DNA of 64,000 nt from Membranipora membranacea (GCA_914767715.1 OU612072.1:26908001-26972000); one strand, 5' to 3'; counted from the first letter of the stretch, positions 22,313-36,000 are shown. The notes: a model not told the origin generated them from the sequence alone. Numbers and translations are program-made.

Positions 22313-22998
22313 TGAAGCAGTATTCTAGCCACATTTTGCATAGGCTGTCACCGGACTTTGGCTTGTGTCTTATGTTGAAACTTTGATGCATCACATAAAA
22401 ATTAAACTGTGTAGAGTTTATGCTGAAGGATTGTACAGTAAAATCTTTGATGGGGATTCAATTGTGAGCATTGAAAGCATTCAGTCAAAGCCAAACATTA
22501 TCATGCACTCTTTACCATATTGTGGTTGAACAAGCTGGGGATTCCCCTGTTTCTACTGGGGGATTTTTGTATCGACTGATTGATTTGTGCACTGTAGATT
22601 AATAGTGCGTGGTTAGTGGCAGGCTAACGTTGTGATCGCTGTAGTTCATTGATTCATTTTACTGAGCTGAGCTGAGCAGATAAGGCACGTAAGGCACTTA
22701 TTTTTCTAATAATATATCAATTAATTTGTAGTTATTCAATAGTTAGTTCCGCCAAGGAGGCTAACTCCTTGGTTCCGCTATAACTTTTCCCAATATACAA
22801 TTGATAAATCATTCAAATAGAATTGATTATTTTTTGTCTTTGTTTATCCATGCTACAACAGCGAGTTTTGTTACATATAATACGGAGTGTTTGCGTGAAC
22901 CCTTTTTTTATTATGTGTGGACGGGTAGATCTTCATGTCGAGATTATCAGGCTACGTTAACTCATGATTATTTGTCATACTTTAGCACAGAGTAGAAG
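22313..22998. other. Upstream region of the TRIM-like gene; no other gene
   Basis: No reading frame of interest. It holds the 19-bp hairpin insertion at 22753-22771. The last ~40 bp before the ATG match the upstream region of the minus-strand paralogue. I cannot identify a TATA box. Confidence 0.5.
22753..22771. mobile_element. 19-bp hairpin insertion with 7-bp target duplication
   Basis: CAAGGAGGCTAACTCCTTG is a 7-bp inverted repeat around 5 bases. GTTCCGC is repeated directly on both sides (22746-22752, 22772-22778). Closely related in sequence to the hairpin at 52699-52717. Confidence 0.7.
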
Positions 22999-25592
22999 AT
23001 GTCGAGTTTTACTGAGGCTATTAGATGTACGTACTGCCTAGAGGAGCTGAAGTATCTGATAGAACCCAAACTACTGGACTGCGGTGATGTGTTCTGTAAG
23101 GAATGTATGACACCTCAGATACTGGCAGACGGATCCTTTCAGTGTCCCACATGTCGGTATGTCTGACGTTACACCAAACTTTAAATCAGCATCTTGTATT
23201 GACACTATCATCATCATCAGCGCTGCATTCTAATTCAACAATATCTACAGAACAGGATCACAGGATACAAACCTGATCTCATCAAGTATCATACTCTCTC
23301 TACAATGATAATAAATAATGATTCACTCAGTCTGATTTACCATGTCTACGGGGGGACCATTGCAGGTTTTTCTTACAGTAAATTTACTAATCTGCTAAAT
23401 AAGTAAAGTGATCACCATGTTTTGTTTGAGACATGCTCACTAAATCTTCCAGCTCACAGACTTCCCTCCCTCCCTCCCTGTGTGTGACACACGGCTCTGA
23501 TTGTCACAGTCTTCCCCCCTGTGTGTTCCACCTGTCTCTGATTGTTACAGGAGGGTATATGAGAATATAGATGTGGAGAGTCTGAAGTCAGCCACTGATG
23601 ATGTCACAGCTGCCGCCGATGACTCATCAGTAGAGAAGTCAGCCTCAGAACCTGAGGTAGCTGCAGAGCCTGTGGTCCTGTGTGATAGATGTGAGGGGGA
23701 CTCTCCAGCAGCCGGGTACTGCAGTGATTGTGGAGTTAAGTGTTGTACTAAACATTTAGAGGTGAGTCTAGCTGCAGAGAACTCGTATGGTTCTTAGGCT
23801 ACCATACCATGACTTACTGAGTTTCTTGTGTTCCAAGATGCTGTTCTTCTAAGTTGAACAACCCTATCAATGAGGTTTTAGTTGCTAATCTATCCCTCTA
23901 TTGGCACACAGTTGTTGTATTCTTCAATAGATCAATGTTCTCTTGCTGTATTTTCAGTTCCATAACGGGTACTTTGAAGGTCTACATAACACTATGGACA
24001 TCGATAAGTACCTCGCCAAGGTGAATTCATTCAACAAAACTCTGACATGTGCAACTCATCCTAAAGAGCAAATAAACATGGCTTGTAAGAAATGCTATCT
24101 CTATAACTGTCTACAATGTGACGATGATAATCTCACCCCAACTTGTAATGGTGAGTAGATTGTGCTGCAGTCAACATTAAATCTTCTCTGGGCTTTGCTA
24201 GTCTAGCAGTTTCTTTCGTCAAAAGTAGAATGTACATCTTTACCAAAAATTCATTTAGAAAGCTAGGGCGAGTAATCGCTGTTAGGAGTTGTGCTCCCCA
24301 AATTTTTATGATCTCAAGACTACAACCGGACCATCTTATTGACATCTCTGCAGGGGTATTGGTTATTTATTCCCTGAATGCTCAGAGATTGTGTCACTAT
24401 TTCCTTAGGATCGTTTACGGATCATATTTACCTTCCACTGAAGAGAGTGGAGAAGGAGATCAGGAGAGAGTTTGAGAGTCTGCTGAAGAGAAGCGCAGAG
24501 AAAGTCGAGGAGATGGCTCTGATCGAGAAGAGATTGTGGTTACGTCTGGATGAGACTCAGGAGCAGTGTAAGAAGATGATAGCTGAGGTCAAGGTCAAAA
24601 CAGAGGAGCAGGTATACATATAACAACAGTACTCTACTCGCTCATTGTGTGCCTGCAGTGTTCCCTCTGTTTTGTAAAAACCGCTTAAAAATCTTGACCA
24701 CAATTTCGGTTCTTTAAAATAGCTCAAACAGTACTGGTAGAGGATGAGTGAGCTTTGTCATTATCCCTTGATGATTCCTGATTTGTAACAGCATGCTGCT
24801 TCAAATCAGGAAACTGATCGCAGGGAGGTTGGGAGATTATTACTATGTTCGAAATAAGTTTCTCAGTAAGGAGTTGTCCACTCCTAAAAAGAAAAAGGAT
24901 AACTACCATAAACCCTAACTCCATATATTTTTACTTTCTCTGCTATTTTATGTTTGTTTTTTAGATAGCTCAAATACAACAGCAGAGTGCAGCTCTTATA
25001 ACTGAGATAAGCCAGTATGAACAGGACAAGACAAAGAAGGTTATAGATTATCTGGAGCAGCTGATGAATAAGAAGGAAGGAATAGATGCGGTACGAGTCT
25101 CCGCCCACAAATTCCTCGGAGATGTTCATATTCGTGAGCTCATTATTACGAAGAAGTCGAGATGTGAGGAGATTCAGACAGCTAATCAAACTGATCTCGG
25201 GTCGTGTAACTGGACAGATAAGAAGCTGAGAATCGGTAAATATAAGTTCCTCCTAATTATGAGGCAGCAATCATGTGGTTAGAATTTTGCAAATAATTTG
25301 TACTCAATATCTTTCGGTACATTTTTGTAACCTTTTAAGGCGAGCCATTGGAAAATACTCCATTATGACATATCCAGTAAGATTGGAAAGAGTTTTGTTA
25401 TCAAGTCTGTCAGCTAAAGGATTTTCTAGTACTGCTTTATACTAATCAGAAGTATCTATGAAATTTATTTTTTATGTAGGTCAGAAAAGGGAAATGGAGA
25501 TTCAGTTCTGGGAGCAGAAATCTATCCCAAACATCAATAGAGGGTACGGTCCACCAGAGTTCTTTCAATATGGACTTCCATCTTGGAGGTAA
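22999..25592 (+). CDS. TRIM-like protein: RING, two B-boxes, coiled coil (382 aa)
   Basis: Six exons: 22999-23156, 23551-23761, 23958-24150, 24409-24611, 24965-25235, 25480-25592; lengths join in frame (1149 nt). The RING is at residues 10-52 (C10xxC13, C28, D30, C33xxC36, C49xxC52), with Asp30 where the usual RING has His. B-box 1 is at 97-121 (CDRC, CSDC, CC, H121) and B-box 2 at 154-177 (CATH, CKKC, CLQC). A long charged helix, residues about 195-300 (KRVEKEIRREFESLLKR...), fits a coiled coil. There is no B30.2/SPRY or NHL domain; the end is a short tail (GPPEFFQYGLPSWR). This order is that of TRIM ubiquitin ligases, usually cytoplasmic; the target is unknown. Intron 1 has a partial duplication of its 3' end, giving two possible acceptors (GTCACAG, GTTACAG); only the second keeps the frame used here. 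Confidence 0.88.
24869..24885. repeat. 17-bp hairpin AGGAGT...ACTCCT in TRIM intron 4
   Basis: AGGAGTTGTCCACTCCT, 6-bp arms. It resembles the cores of the hairpins at 22753 and 52699 but has no flanking duplication. Confidence 0.4.
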
Positions 25593-27056
25593 AGATGGTT
25601 TTTCTTTGTGCTACTCGGGCTGCACATCAAGGATTTAATTTTATTGGATTTGACATTTGAACTGGTTTTGATTTTAGTTTCTCTTCTCACTCACCCGTAA
25701 TTTGTCAAGAAAACTTGTTTGGCGTGATAATGATTGTTTACTATTTTCTTTTCATTTTCTGTTTATTAAGAAAGTTGTCCATGATATCACAATTGAGGTA
25801 ATCTGTATATTTCTGAATGTTTGGTTACTTTTTATCCTCTGAAGTAATACACATCTTTTCCAATAAAAAATAGCCTTTTCAAAGGTTATCTCAAAGAAAT
25901 GTGAAAGATATTTGAAATTGAGAGTGTTGAAAATAATATAAGCAAAATTTTAGTTTCTTTCGATTTTAAATTCCTGCCATGCTCGATAAAACGCGTTCCA
26001 TGACGGACACTCTGTAACTATATTTTACTCGGATCGAATAATGGGATTAACCAGGATTCTCAGGTAGTTTTGGTAAAACTAATATGAAGTGTTTTGTCAT
26101 CATCTGGGACAAAATAGGTAAGTAATACAATAGGACATATATTCATTATGCCTTTAGACAGGGGCGTTGATTGAACCACAGATATGCGCAAAGCCTTTTT
26201 TATTTAAAGGTTGTCGCTGGGACGCGGTGATGCATAGCGTTACAGCTGTCAGAATTTTAGCTAGATACTAATAAATGATATAATATTATATATTATATAC
26301 TGATGACATTTCTCCCCAAATACCCATACCATGTATTTTACCACTAATCCATGAATTCATGTCAATGGTATTAACACACATTCGAGTTGTCTGCTCACAC
26401 AGTAGAGGAGGTAGCGTTGAAATGAAGATTCTGACCTTGACATTTGAATCAATAACCAAGCTAACATATAATACCGCTCCAATTTGTACAACAATTGCAA
26501 TATCTAATGGATCGACCTATTTAAACTCTGATAAAGTAACAAGTAGCCACCACATGAGTGTATATCACACAAGTTTTTCTCCTAGCTACTCCTATGCTTT
26601 TGGATGCAATCTGTTAGTTCATTAGTTTCTGAGAAGAAAAAAGGTGAGTGAGTGAGTGACTGTCACTACTCTCTTTTTATTCAAGGAGAGGGGAAAGGAG
26701 TGAGAAAAGGCTCCACTGAATCCTAAAGTTAGTAGCACAGATCTACACGCTCACTCTTCTCACTCACTTGACCTGTCATGTCATGTGTTTTGTTTGTTGA
26801 TAGCAGGCAGGCCTGTCTCTGTCTCCCATTGGCAACTGATCCCTTCCATAAATGATAATCAAATTCTTGAGCCTACTCTCTTATCTGTATCAATTGTATC
26901 TCGCGTATGCATGACACATGAGGTCGACCAGAGGTGATCAGCAGATGACAATCAATTCATTCATCTCTTTATCTAATTTAATTGCTTCATCAATTATTAT
27001 GCTTGTTGCATTGCAGAAGAATAATTTGATTCTTTGTAGCAACATCTAAGCTGACC
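25593..27056. other. Spacer between TRIM-like gene and PRPF39
   Basis: The first ~130 bp are 3' flank shared with the minus-strand paralogue. At 26641-26785 a GGTGAGTGAGTGAGTGAC string faces CTCTTCTCACTCACTTGACC in inverted orientation, a loose foldback; a similar right edge (GCTCACTTGACCTGT) recurs at 58226. No gene supported. Confidence 0.45.
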
Positions 27057-30000
27057 ATGTCTAGTGCTGCTGCTGCAAAGTCAGGAGGGACAGGTGATCG
27101 AGATGAAGATGCTGATGTAGATGAGTTTTATCAGATGCTCGGGAAGTCTGGATCTGACACGTAAGCTCAAGCGTCTCTCTCTTAACGACTATATGACAAG
27201 ACCAAAATTATGCATTACAATTTATTCATCAGTTCTAAAAAGGCACCTTGACCAGTTGTTGACGACGGGTGCTTGGATACTCACAGGACATGATGTGCGG
27301 CAGTCTTGAGGCATTCTAAGGCGCACTTGGGGCGTTGTGAGGCAGTCTCGAGGCGTTGTAAAGCAGTCTTGAGAGGTTGTATGCAGTCTTAATAATGTGT
27401 GTATTCAATAATAATAATAATGCTTAAGTGACATCGCTGGCCAAACTTGTAGTGATTGGTATAAATGTTATTTATATTGTAGAGACGGTGAAAAGGTTGA
27501 GTCTGAGAACAGGAAAGGCACACGAAACGGTGAGATCACCCCAGCCTATCTTGTATAGAAGGCCTAGCCCATATCTTAGTTGTTAGGGACTATTTGTCAA
27601 TCATTAGGACTACTTACTCTAACACCACACACGGAGCAGACAGTGAAATCAATCTCACTCTCACTAAATCCTAATGTTCTCCTATCTGTGATGCTTCTAT
27701 CAGATCGTTGGTTTGTCCATCCGGATATTCCAGACAGTTAGATTAAGTATGAAATTGCAGAAACAAGCATTCACTTGAAATTTCCTTAATTTTCAGGAGT
27801 GAGTAAAAAGAAAGTAAGAGACGCTCCTTCAGTGGAGAGCGACGACAGATCCTCAGACGGTTCCCCCTCCTCTCAGTCCGGTGATGAGGCAGAGGAAGAA
27901 CTGAAGAATCTGGAGACTGCTGACTCTGATCACGCGGCTGAGTCGGGCTCTGACTCTCGTCCTAACTCGAGATCTGAGTCTGTGAGCTCTGGAGGAGACG
28001 CTGACTCGAGAAGCTCGTCGGAGGATAAGAAGATCAGAAGGAGCAGCGCTGAAGAGGACTCAGAGAAACGAAGTAAGGAATCAAAGAGATCTACCAAGTC
28101 CTCGAGCAGCAGGCAGGGTGAGTGTTAGAGAGTATTAGAGTGGGGAGGGTGAGTGATATAGTATGTTTAAGTTTTCAGCATGTCTAAGGTTGGTGTATTT
28201 TGAGAATGCTGAGAGCTAAGTCAGTGGACTTGATGTTGAATGGTTGTTATTGACATGAGATGAGAATCAATCTAAAACACAAAGTATTACAAAGTTACGC
28301 ATCAAAACCAGATTGTATACAGAGGAGGAGATGCAGTTATTGTTATCTGTATGAGTTCAGTCCATATTCTGAGATGCAGAGAGGATATTTATATATACCG
28401 CCTCCTCTGACCTCTGACACGACAGTCGCTTTAATCATGTGACTTGATCTCGTACTGTTTCTGTCTGTTTGTCAGGTAAAACTTCATCGTCCAACAAAAG
28501 CAGCAGTAGCAGTAGAAGATCATCTAAACATTCGAGAGATGAACCGGCAGCAGCTAAGAGATCTCACTCCAGAGAGGAAGAGACATCATCATCGTCATCA
28601 AGGTAATATTATATATTTACACATATATACAAAGTGTGTGTATATATATATATATATTATATATATACACACGATTATATTCACTGAATATATATATATA
28701 CACACACACTTTTATATATACTGAATATTGACAGTGTGAAACAAAGCATATAATTACATATACTCATCATACTCACCCTTCTTGGTACTTAGTAAAGTCA
28801 CACTTGTACCCTAACTGTGGCTTGTGCTGATTTGCTTTGCATCAAGTAGGGAACAATGTTGGGATGTTATCTCGTTACCAAACCAGAAAAAAAAAACTTT
28901 GGGCGAAATTGAAGTGAAAACCTCCTCGACTAGTTTACTAGTGTACTGCTACACTGCTGGTCAGGCTTTTGTAAGAATAATGTGAAGTAACAGTAAGTAG
29001 CAGTAAGTAACAGTAAGTAACAGTAAGTAGCAGTAAGGAGAATAACACAATCAGTCAGTGTGATAGTAACTTATTTTAGTCCCAAAGTCTTCAGGTTAGA
29101 CAAGACTTTTTTGCAGATTTCAAATTCTTACAGTGGTATAGTCTAACAGTGGTATAGTCTAACAGTGGTATAGTCTAACAGTGGTATAGTCTAACAGTTG
29201 TATAGTCTAACAGTTGTATAGTCTAACAGTGGTATAGTCTAACAGTGGTATAGTCTAACAGTTGTATAGTCTAACAGTGGTATAGTCTAACAGTGGTATA
29301 GTCTAACAGTGGTATAGTCTAACAGTGGTATAGTCTAACAGTGGTATAGTCTAACAGTGGTGTAGTCTAACAGTGGTGTAGTCTAACAGTGGTGTAGTCT
29401 AACAGTTGTATAGTCTAACAGTGGTATAGTCTAACAGTGGTATAGTCTAACAGTGGTATAGTCTAACAGTGGTATAGTCTAACAGTTGTATAGTCTAACA
29501 GTGGTATAGTCTAACAGTTGTATAGTCTAACAGTGGTATAGTCTAACAGTGGTATAGTCTTACAGTGGTATGGTCTAACAGTGGTATGGTCTAACAGTGG
29601 TATGGTCTAACAGTGGTATAGTCTAACAGTGGTATAGTCTAACAGTGGTATAGTCTAACAGTGGTATAGTCTAACAGTGGTATAGTCTAACAGTGGTATA
29701 GTCTAACAGTTGTATAGTCTAACAGTGGTATAGTCTAACAGTGGTATGGTCTTACAGTGGTATGGTCTAACAGTGGTATGGTCTAACAGTGGTATAGTCT
29801 AACAGTGGTATAGTCTAACAGTGGTATAGTCTAACAGTGGTATAGTCTAACAGTGGTATAGTCTTACAGTGGTATAGTCTAACAGTGGTATGGTCTAACA
29901 GTGGTATGGTCTAACAGTGGTATAGTCTAACAGTGGTATAGTCTAACAGTGGTATAGTCTAACAGTGGTATAGTCTAACAGTGGTATAGTCTAACAGTGG

Positions 30001-33000
30001 TATAGTCTAACAGTTGTATAGTCTAACAGTGGTATAGTCTAACAGTGGTATAGTCTTACAGTGGTATAGTCTAACAGTGGTATGGTCTAACAGTGGTATG
30101 GTCTAACAGTGGTATAGTCTAACAGTGGTATAGTCTAACAGTGGTATAGTCTAACAGTGGTATAGTCTAACAGTGGTATAGTCTTACAGTGGTATAGTCT
30201 AACAGTGGTATGGTCTAACAGTGGTATGGTCTAACAGTGGTATGGTCTAACAGTGGTATGGTCTAACAGTGGTATGGTCTTACAGTGGTATGGTCTAACA
30301 GTGGTATGGTCTAACAGTGGTATAGTCTAACAGTGGTATAGTCTAACAGTGGTATAGTCTAACAGTGGTATAGTCTAACAGTGGTATAGTCTAACAGTGG
30401 TATAGTCTTACAGTGGTATAGTCTAACAGTGGTATAGTCTAACAGTGGTGTGGTCTAACAGTGGTATGGTCTAACAGTGGTATGGTCTAACAGTGGTATG
30501 GTCTTACAGTGGTATGGTCTAACAGTGGTATGGTCTAACAGTGGTATGGTCTAACAGTGGTATGGTCTAACAGTGGTATAGTCTAACAGTGGTATAGTCT
30601 AACAGTGGTATAGTCTAACAGTGGTATAGTCTAACAGTGGTATAGTCTAACAGTGGTATAGTCTAACAGTTGTATAGTCTAACAGTGGTATAGTCTAACA
30701 GTGGTATTGTCTAACAGTGGTATAGTCTAACAGTGGTATAGTCTAACAGTGGTATAGTCTAACAGTGGTATAGTCTAACAGTGGTATAGTCTAACAGTGG
30801 TATAGTCTAACAGTGGTATAGTCTAACAGTGGTATAGTCTAACAGTGGTATAGTCTAACAGTGGTATAGTCTAACAGTGGTATAGTCTAACAGTGGTATA
30901 GTCTAACAGTTGTATAGTCTAACAGTTGTATAGTCTAACAGTTGTATAGTCTAACAGTGGTATAGTCTAACAGTGGTATAGTCTTACAGTGGTATAGTCT
31001 AACAGTGGTATAGTCTAACAGTGGTATAGTCTAACAGTGGTATAGTCTAACAGTGGTATAGTCTAACAGTGGTATAGTCTAACAGTTGTATAGTCTAACA
31101 GTGGTATAGTCTAACAGTTGTATAGTCTAACAGTGGTATAGTCTAACAGTGGTATAGTCTAACAGTGGTATAGTCTAACAGTGGTATAGTCTAACAGTGG
31201 TATAGTCTAACAGTGGTATAGTCTAACAGTGGTATAGTCATGAAATCTAACACATGTATAGAGCTTTTAAAGCTGATTCCAAAACTGCCCCTCTTTTTTT
31301 GATAGCATGAGTATTTTTAATTTTATGAATATTTTACAACCGAAGCGAGCCATGTTGCCTATACATTGTAGAATCACTCTAAATATCATTAATTATGCTT
31401 AGATTGTTCATGTTTCAGTTAGTGGCTCTAAATTTAGCCGACTAGCAGGAGCGGAGATAAGAGCTGAGGGGAAGTTATTATAACTTCCTCTTCTGATGAT
31501 GTGCAGCTCTAAGTTTGACAGCGTCACCCGATATTATATATTATATATATTATATATTATATATAAGTGAATTGTTTTGGTTTGTAGAAAGTCAGAGAAG
31601 CGGGACAAAGACAAGAGAAGAGAGAGAAGAGACTCTGAGTCTAAATCTGAATCTAAATCAGAACCAAGATCTGAATCGAGATCTGAATCTAAATCTGAAT
31701 CTAAATCAGAGTCAAAATCTGAATCAGAATCTAAATCAGAGTGTATGTATGATCTATCATGTATAAGTGTCAGCAACTCTGTCATTGACTCTGTATTTAT
31801 TATCTTATACAAACCACAAACAAAGACACGCAGTCTACTCGGTGCTCGGCCATATTTTACCCCCCCCCCCCCCCTTTTTTTTTGCCACAACAAAAATGAA
31901 CCTAGGCTCACTGCCGCTGCTCTAGCTCAAGGATTAGTGAAGGCTACCAGTAAGACAAAGATAACATGTTATATTGTACTCTGAACCTAACTCTATCCTC
32001 ATACTAATGTTGAGATATTGTGACACTTTGTAGCCTCCTCATCAGGCAGTAAGGATAAGAAATCCTCCCGATCTCGAGACGCGACTAAGTACTGGGCTCT
32101 GGTAGATAAGAACAGACAGGACTTCCAGTCGTGGACCCATCTGATCACCGTCGTCGATAAGGAGGTAAGTTAGGCTATAACCTACTATAGAAATATCACC
32201 TAGGGGTTAACTAACATGGAGATTAACTCATGTATCTATCTAGTAGGCACCTCAGTCCTACACCCCTTTGGTGTTTCATCAGAGACCAAACAGACAGAGA
32301 TGATGTAGGACTTGGGTATATAAAGTTAACATCACTTAAAGTGTTTGTAAAGGAAAAGGGTTCTTGGTATCATTTTTGAGCTTGAAATGAGATTAAGACA
32401 GCTATCACACATGCATTTGCATGAAAAATAAGTCTTCAGGGTTACTTGGTCTGGTAGGTTTGGGGGTTATAAGTTAACACTATTGAGTTGCCTACTCATG
32501 CACAGCCCAACTTGTCCAGGCGATTTGTAATGAGCCTATTATGGGGGAAATACAGTAATATTAGTGACTATTGTGGTTAGATAACAACTTTTGCAAATAC
32601 ATGACAAAGTCACTCACAAGTCTGTCGATGACATAAAAGTTCAAATTTAATGAGTTGAGACCGCTAATCAAAACAACCTTCATTTCTGTTATGAGCCCAT
32701 GTTGAAGAAGAGATTAGAAGAACCACTGTACCAAAGATTATAAATACTGACTGTACATTACAATCAATGACTATGACCCATCCCTGAGTTTCATTTCATA
32801 CCGCTGCGCTTGTTTACTCTGTTTGAATAAGATTACACTGGAGCAATGGATTCTTCTTGCTGACAAAGCCTTGCTTATTTCAGATTTACCTAAAAATGGT
32901 CCATACAATGCTTTATGGTTTGTACCAAATCTTGTGATGATATCCAACACTAGCCCCCCAAATAAGATCAATAGTGATGAAATAACTCAAAAACTCGACA

Positions 33001-36000
33001 AATTAATTTCCTATGTGTCTGATGAGTGCTTTGACATAGGTTCTCATATGGCCTGCTGCACTCAGTCAGTAATATTGATAGTCCATGTTTAGATGTGCTG
33101 AGTATCTGTGATGCACAGATGGACAAGATCTGATGTAAAATAATATAGAAAGTTTCTCAAGGTATTCCACTGCTTACACGATTATCAATACTCCTCTCTT
33201 AAGGAGGCAGTCGAATTCAATTACATTTTTCATCACCCCGAAGTCCGAAATAACTAGATAGTTGAGTGGTGTGACTACCTCAGAGATATTTTCCCTCTGA
33301 TAATCACATGGACTCGACGCCGATTTGCAAAAAATGCCTCCGAAATGATATTCAATCTTGCTCTCACTAGAGCTGTTAATCTCCCTGTAATTTTCATTCT
33401 CACTGTCGGATGAGCTAGAGCTGTAATTTTTTGCTATGTTCGATTTAGATCGTTAGCTTTGTCATTGAATTATGAAATGTCATACACTGTCCCATTTTAC
33501 CAGCTAAACCGCATGGGACAGATAAATAATGCCTTGTATTCACTCATTCATTCAATAGATAGATTCTGTGTGTTTTGATATCACATGCAGAATATCAAAA
33601 CCACTGTGTCATAACAATAAGCCTTAGTTACAAAGTACTGTATATTCCCATTATAATCTGAGGTACTAAAAAGGTACTATTTTCAACAAGTGATCACAAC
33701 TCCAAAGGAAAAAAATAGTACCTTTTTAGTACCTTCTCATCCCAACTTTGAGGGCAAATAAGTCTTAACTGGGCCACAGGCTGCTTTTGAACATAGAATA
33801 ATGTTCTAAACTAGACTGAGATCTCTAGAATGATACCAAAAAACCTGATCCTTTACAAACACTTTAACTAATCTGTGTCACATATTGGAATTCCACATTT
33901 TGATCTACAAATAAATGATGCTGGTGCAAAATAAACCAAAAGAGTTCCGAGCTAAAAATAGATGTGCAAATGTGCAAGTACGTGTGTACTTATCTATTTA
34001 ATACTAATAAATCATCATAATGGGTTCCTTGTCTGTCTGTCTGTCTGTCTGTCTATGGAAGAAACTCGAAACTACTGTACTATAATAATATCCTATATAA
34101 TATAATATCAAAATGACATTATTTTCTGACACTCATTATTTTCTGACCTTGTTGCCAACTTTTAATTGATCTATTTTTATCCAAAAGTTCTCCAAACTCC
34201 ACAGCTAAAATTGATGGGCCCATGATTACTGTAATGACATCAGGATTTAATGTTGACGTCCTTTACCAGGATGCAGGATGTTAGTTGCAGCTATCCATCA
34301 ATTACGATGAGTGAGGCTTTGTTAGCCAAATTTTCTGCTATCACTAATCTCCACTAAAGCTTCAATAAAGCTGATACGTTTTTAAATCATCATGGTGAAT
34401 GATAAATAGTTCTATCAGGCAGTTACCAGCACAGCAGGCATCATCCAACTCAAGTCAAGAATGATAAGAGAACAATTTAATTGGTTTTATTTGTAACACA
34501 CCAAACCCCCCCCCCCCCCCTCCCCAAAAAAATTGATAATATTTGAGGCGCCGTGTAAGCTCTGACACATACTCCGATTACGGTTAATGTATGTATAAGG
34601 TTATATCGGAGTATATGTATTGTTGTTATATTTACTGACAGGGAGAGATACCAGCAGTACGAGAAGTATATGATGAGTTCTTGCTCTACTATCCATTCTG
34701 TTACGGATACTGGAAAAAATTAGCAGACTTTGTCTCCAGTAAAGTCGGCAAGACAGAAGCCCAAAAGGTATCGTAACTCTAAACAAAATTATACTACACT
34801 ACGCAGCGGGGCTCGGGGTGGTTTTAGTATGCTATGCTATAATGATGTACTTCTTTCGTTTGTAGATGATTTGCTAGAATGTCTCCACCTTAAGAAATCC
34901 ATTCCATGTTACATTGTGTTTTCAAATGATATTTTGTAGTCCAGGCATAATAACACCTTAAAACATCACTCTCAGTCTAGTCTTGTGTCGCAATTTACCT
35001 GCCACCATGAGCAGATCATCGACTCAGACTAGGCAGTCAGCAGAAAGAAGAATAATGGATTCAGCTAAAAGATAAACAAGGGGCAGGCAACTCCATATAA
35101 TAATGAGTAAGGTGGAACAGCTGTCCAGTGATTGTGATGTATGACAATGAACAGATAATTACTGTATTTATATACACCTACTGAATATGATAGATTTTAT
35201 CTCTGAATTCTCCATAGACACGGAGTCTAACTGGTGCGGATTGTTGTTGTATATTTGATAGGTCTATGAGGACGCTGTGGTAGCTGTAGGGTTGAGTATA
35301 GATGTCTGGATCGCTTATATCGACTTCATGATAAACAACGAGAAACCTCAACAGGAAATCAGAGAGTGAGTTTAAATTATTGTCCCCCCCTGGCAGAGCT
35401 GAGAAATAGTATCAACCAATTAAAGCTGATAAATTATAAAATACCTGCAGCTTTGCTAGAAATATAGAAACCCCAATAATTCTTGCATATAATAATGTGT
35501 GATAAGTTTGGGTGTGAGTTGCGATCCCTTCACTGCTTATCAAACGGAAAGCAGTGATTAGATCTCACTTGCATTATGATATTGTAATTCATTCTTTTCT
35601 CACATGTATCTCTGTCCACACATATATTACAGATTATTTGAGAGAGCTTTAGAGATTTGTGGTTTTGAGTTCAGATCAGATAAACTTTGGGATAAGTACA
35701 TCGACTGGGAAGCTAAGAATGAGGAATATGTGAACATAACACAAATATACAAACGTCTGCTCACAACTCCTACTAAGTGCTTCAGTACTCACTTCGACAA
35801 GTATGTATTTGTGTCTGTCTGTGTCTTTGTGCTTCACCAGTAGGAAACCAACCAACTCCTACCCACCGTCCGGTCCATCCAGCATGTAGACCAGCCTCTT
35901 AACCAGACTCGCGCATAAGACCGACAAAGATAATCAGACAGACTATGAATTTATTCTGCAAGATAAATTAGCTCCAACTATGAGAGACAGCGGCTCATTC

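Larger units (their letters stand above)
32340..33863. mobile_element. 1524-bp element with TTAA target duplication in PRPF39 intron 6
   Basis: The left end AGTGTTTGTAAAGGA and right end TCCTTTACAAACACT are inverted repeats extending about 40 bp (to GGTATCATT / AATGATACC) with a few mismatches. TTAA flanks both sides (32336-32339, 33864-33867), as for piggyBac-type insertions. The end sequence does not look like the usual CCC-type piggyBac end, so the superfamily is uncertain. It contains the frame at 32823-33092 and an inner hairpin at 33662-33743. Confidence 0.6.

Noticed and set aside
29128-31239. CRISPR-like array
   Set aside because: Repeats are contiguous 16-mers with no unique spacers, inside a eukaryotic intron. 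It is a minisatellite.
31534-31911. Minus-strand Asp/Ser repeat protein (SDLDSDLDS)
   Set aside because: It is the antisense of PRPF39 exon 5, whose in-phase joining with exons 4 and 6 supports the plus strand.
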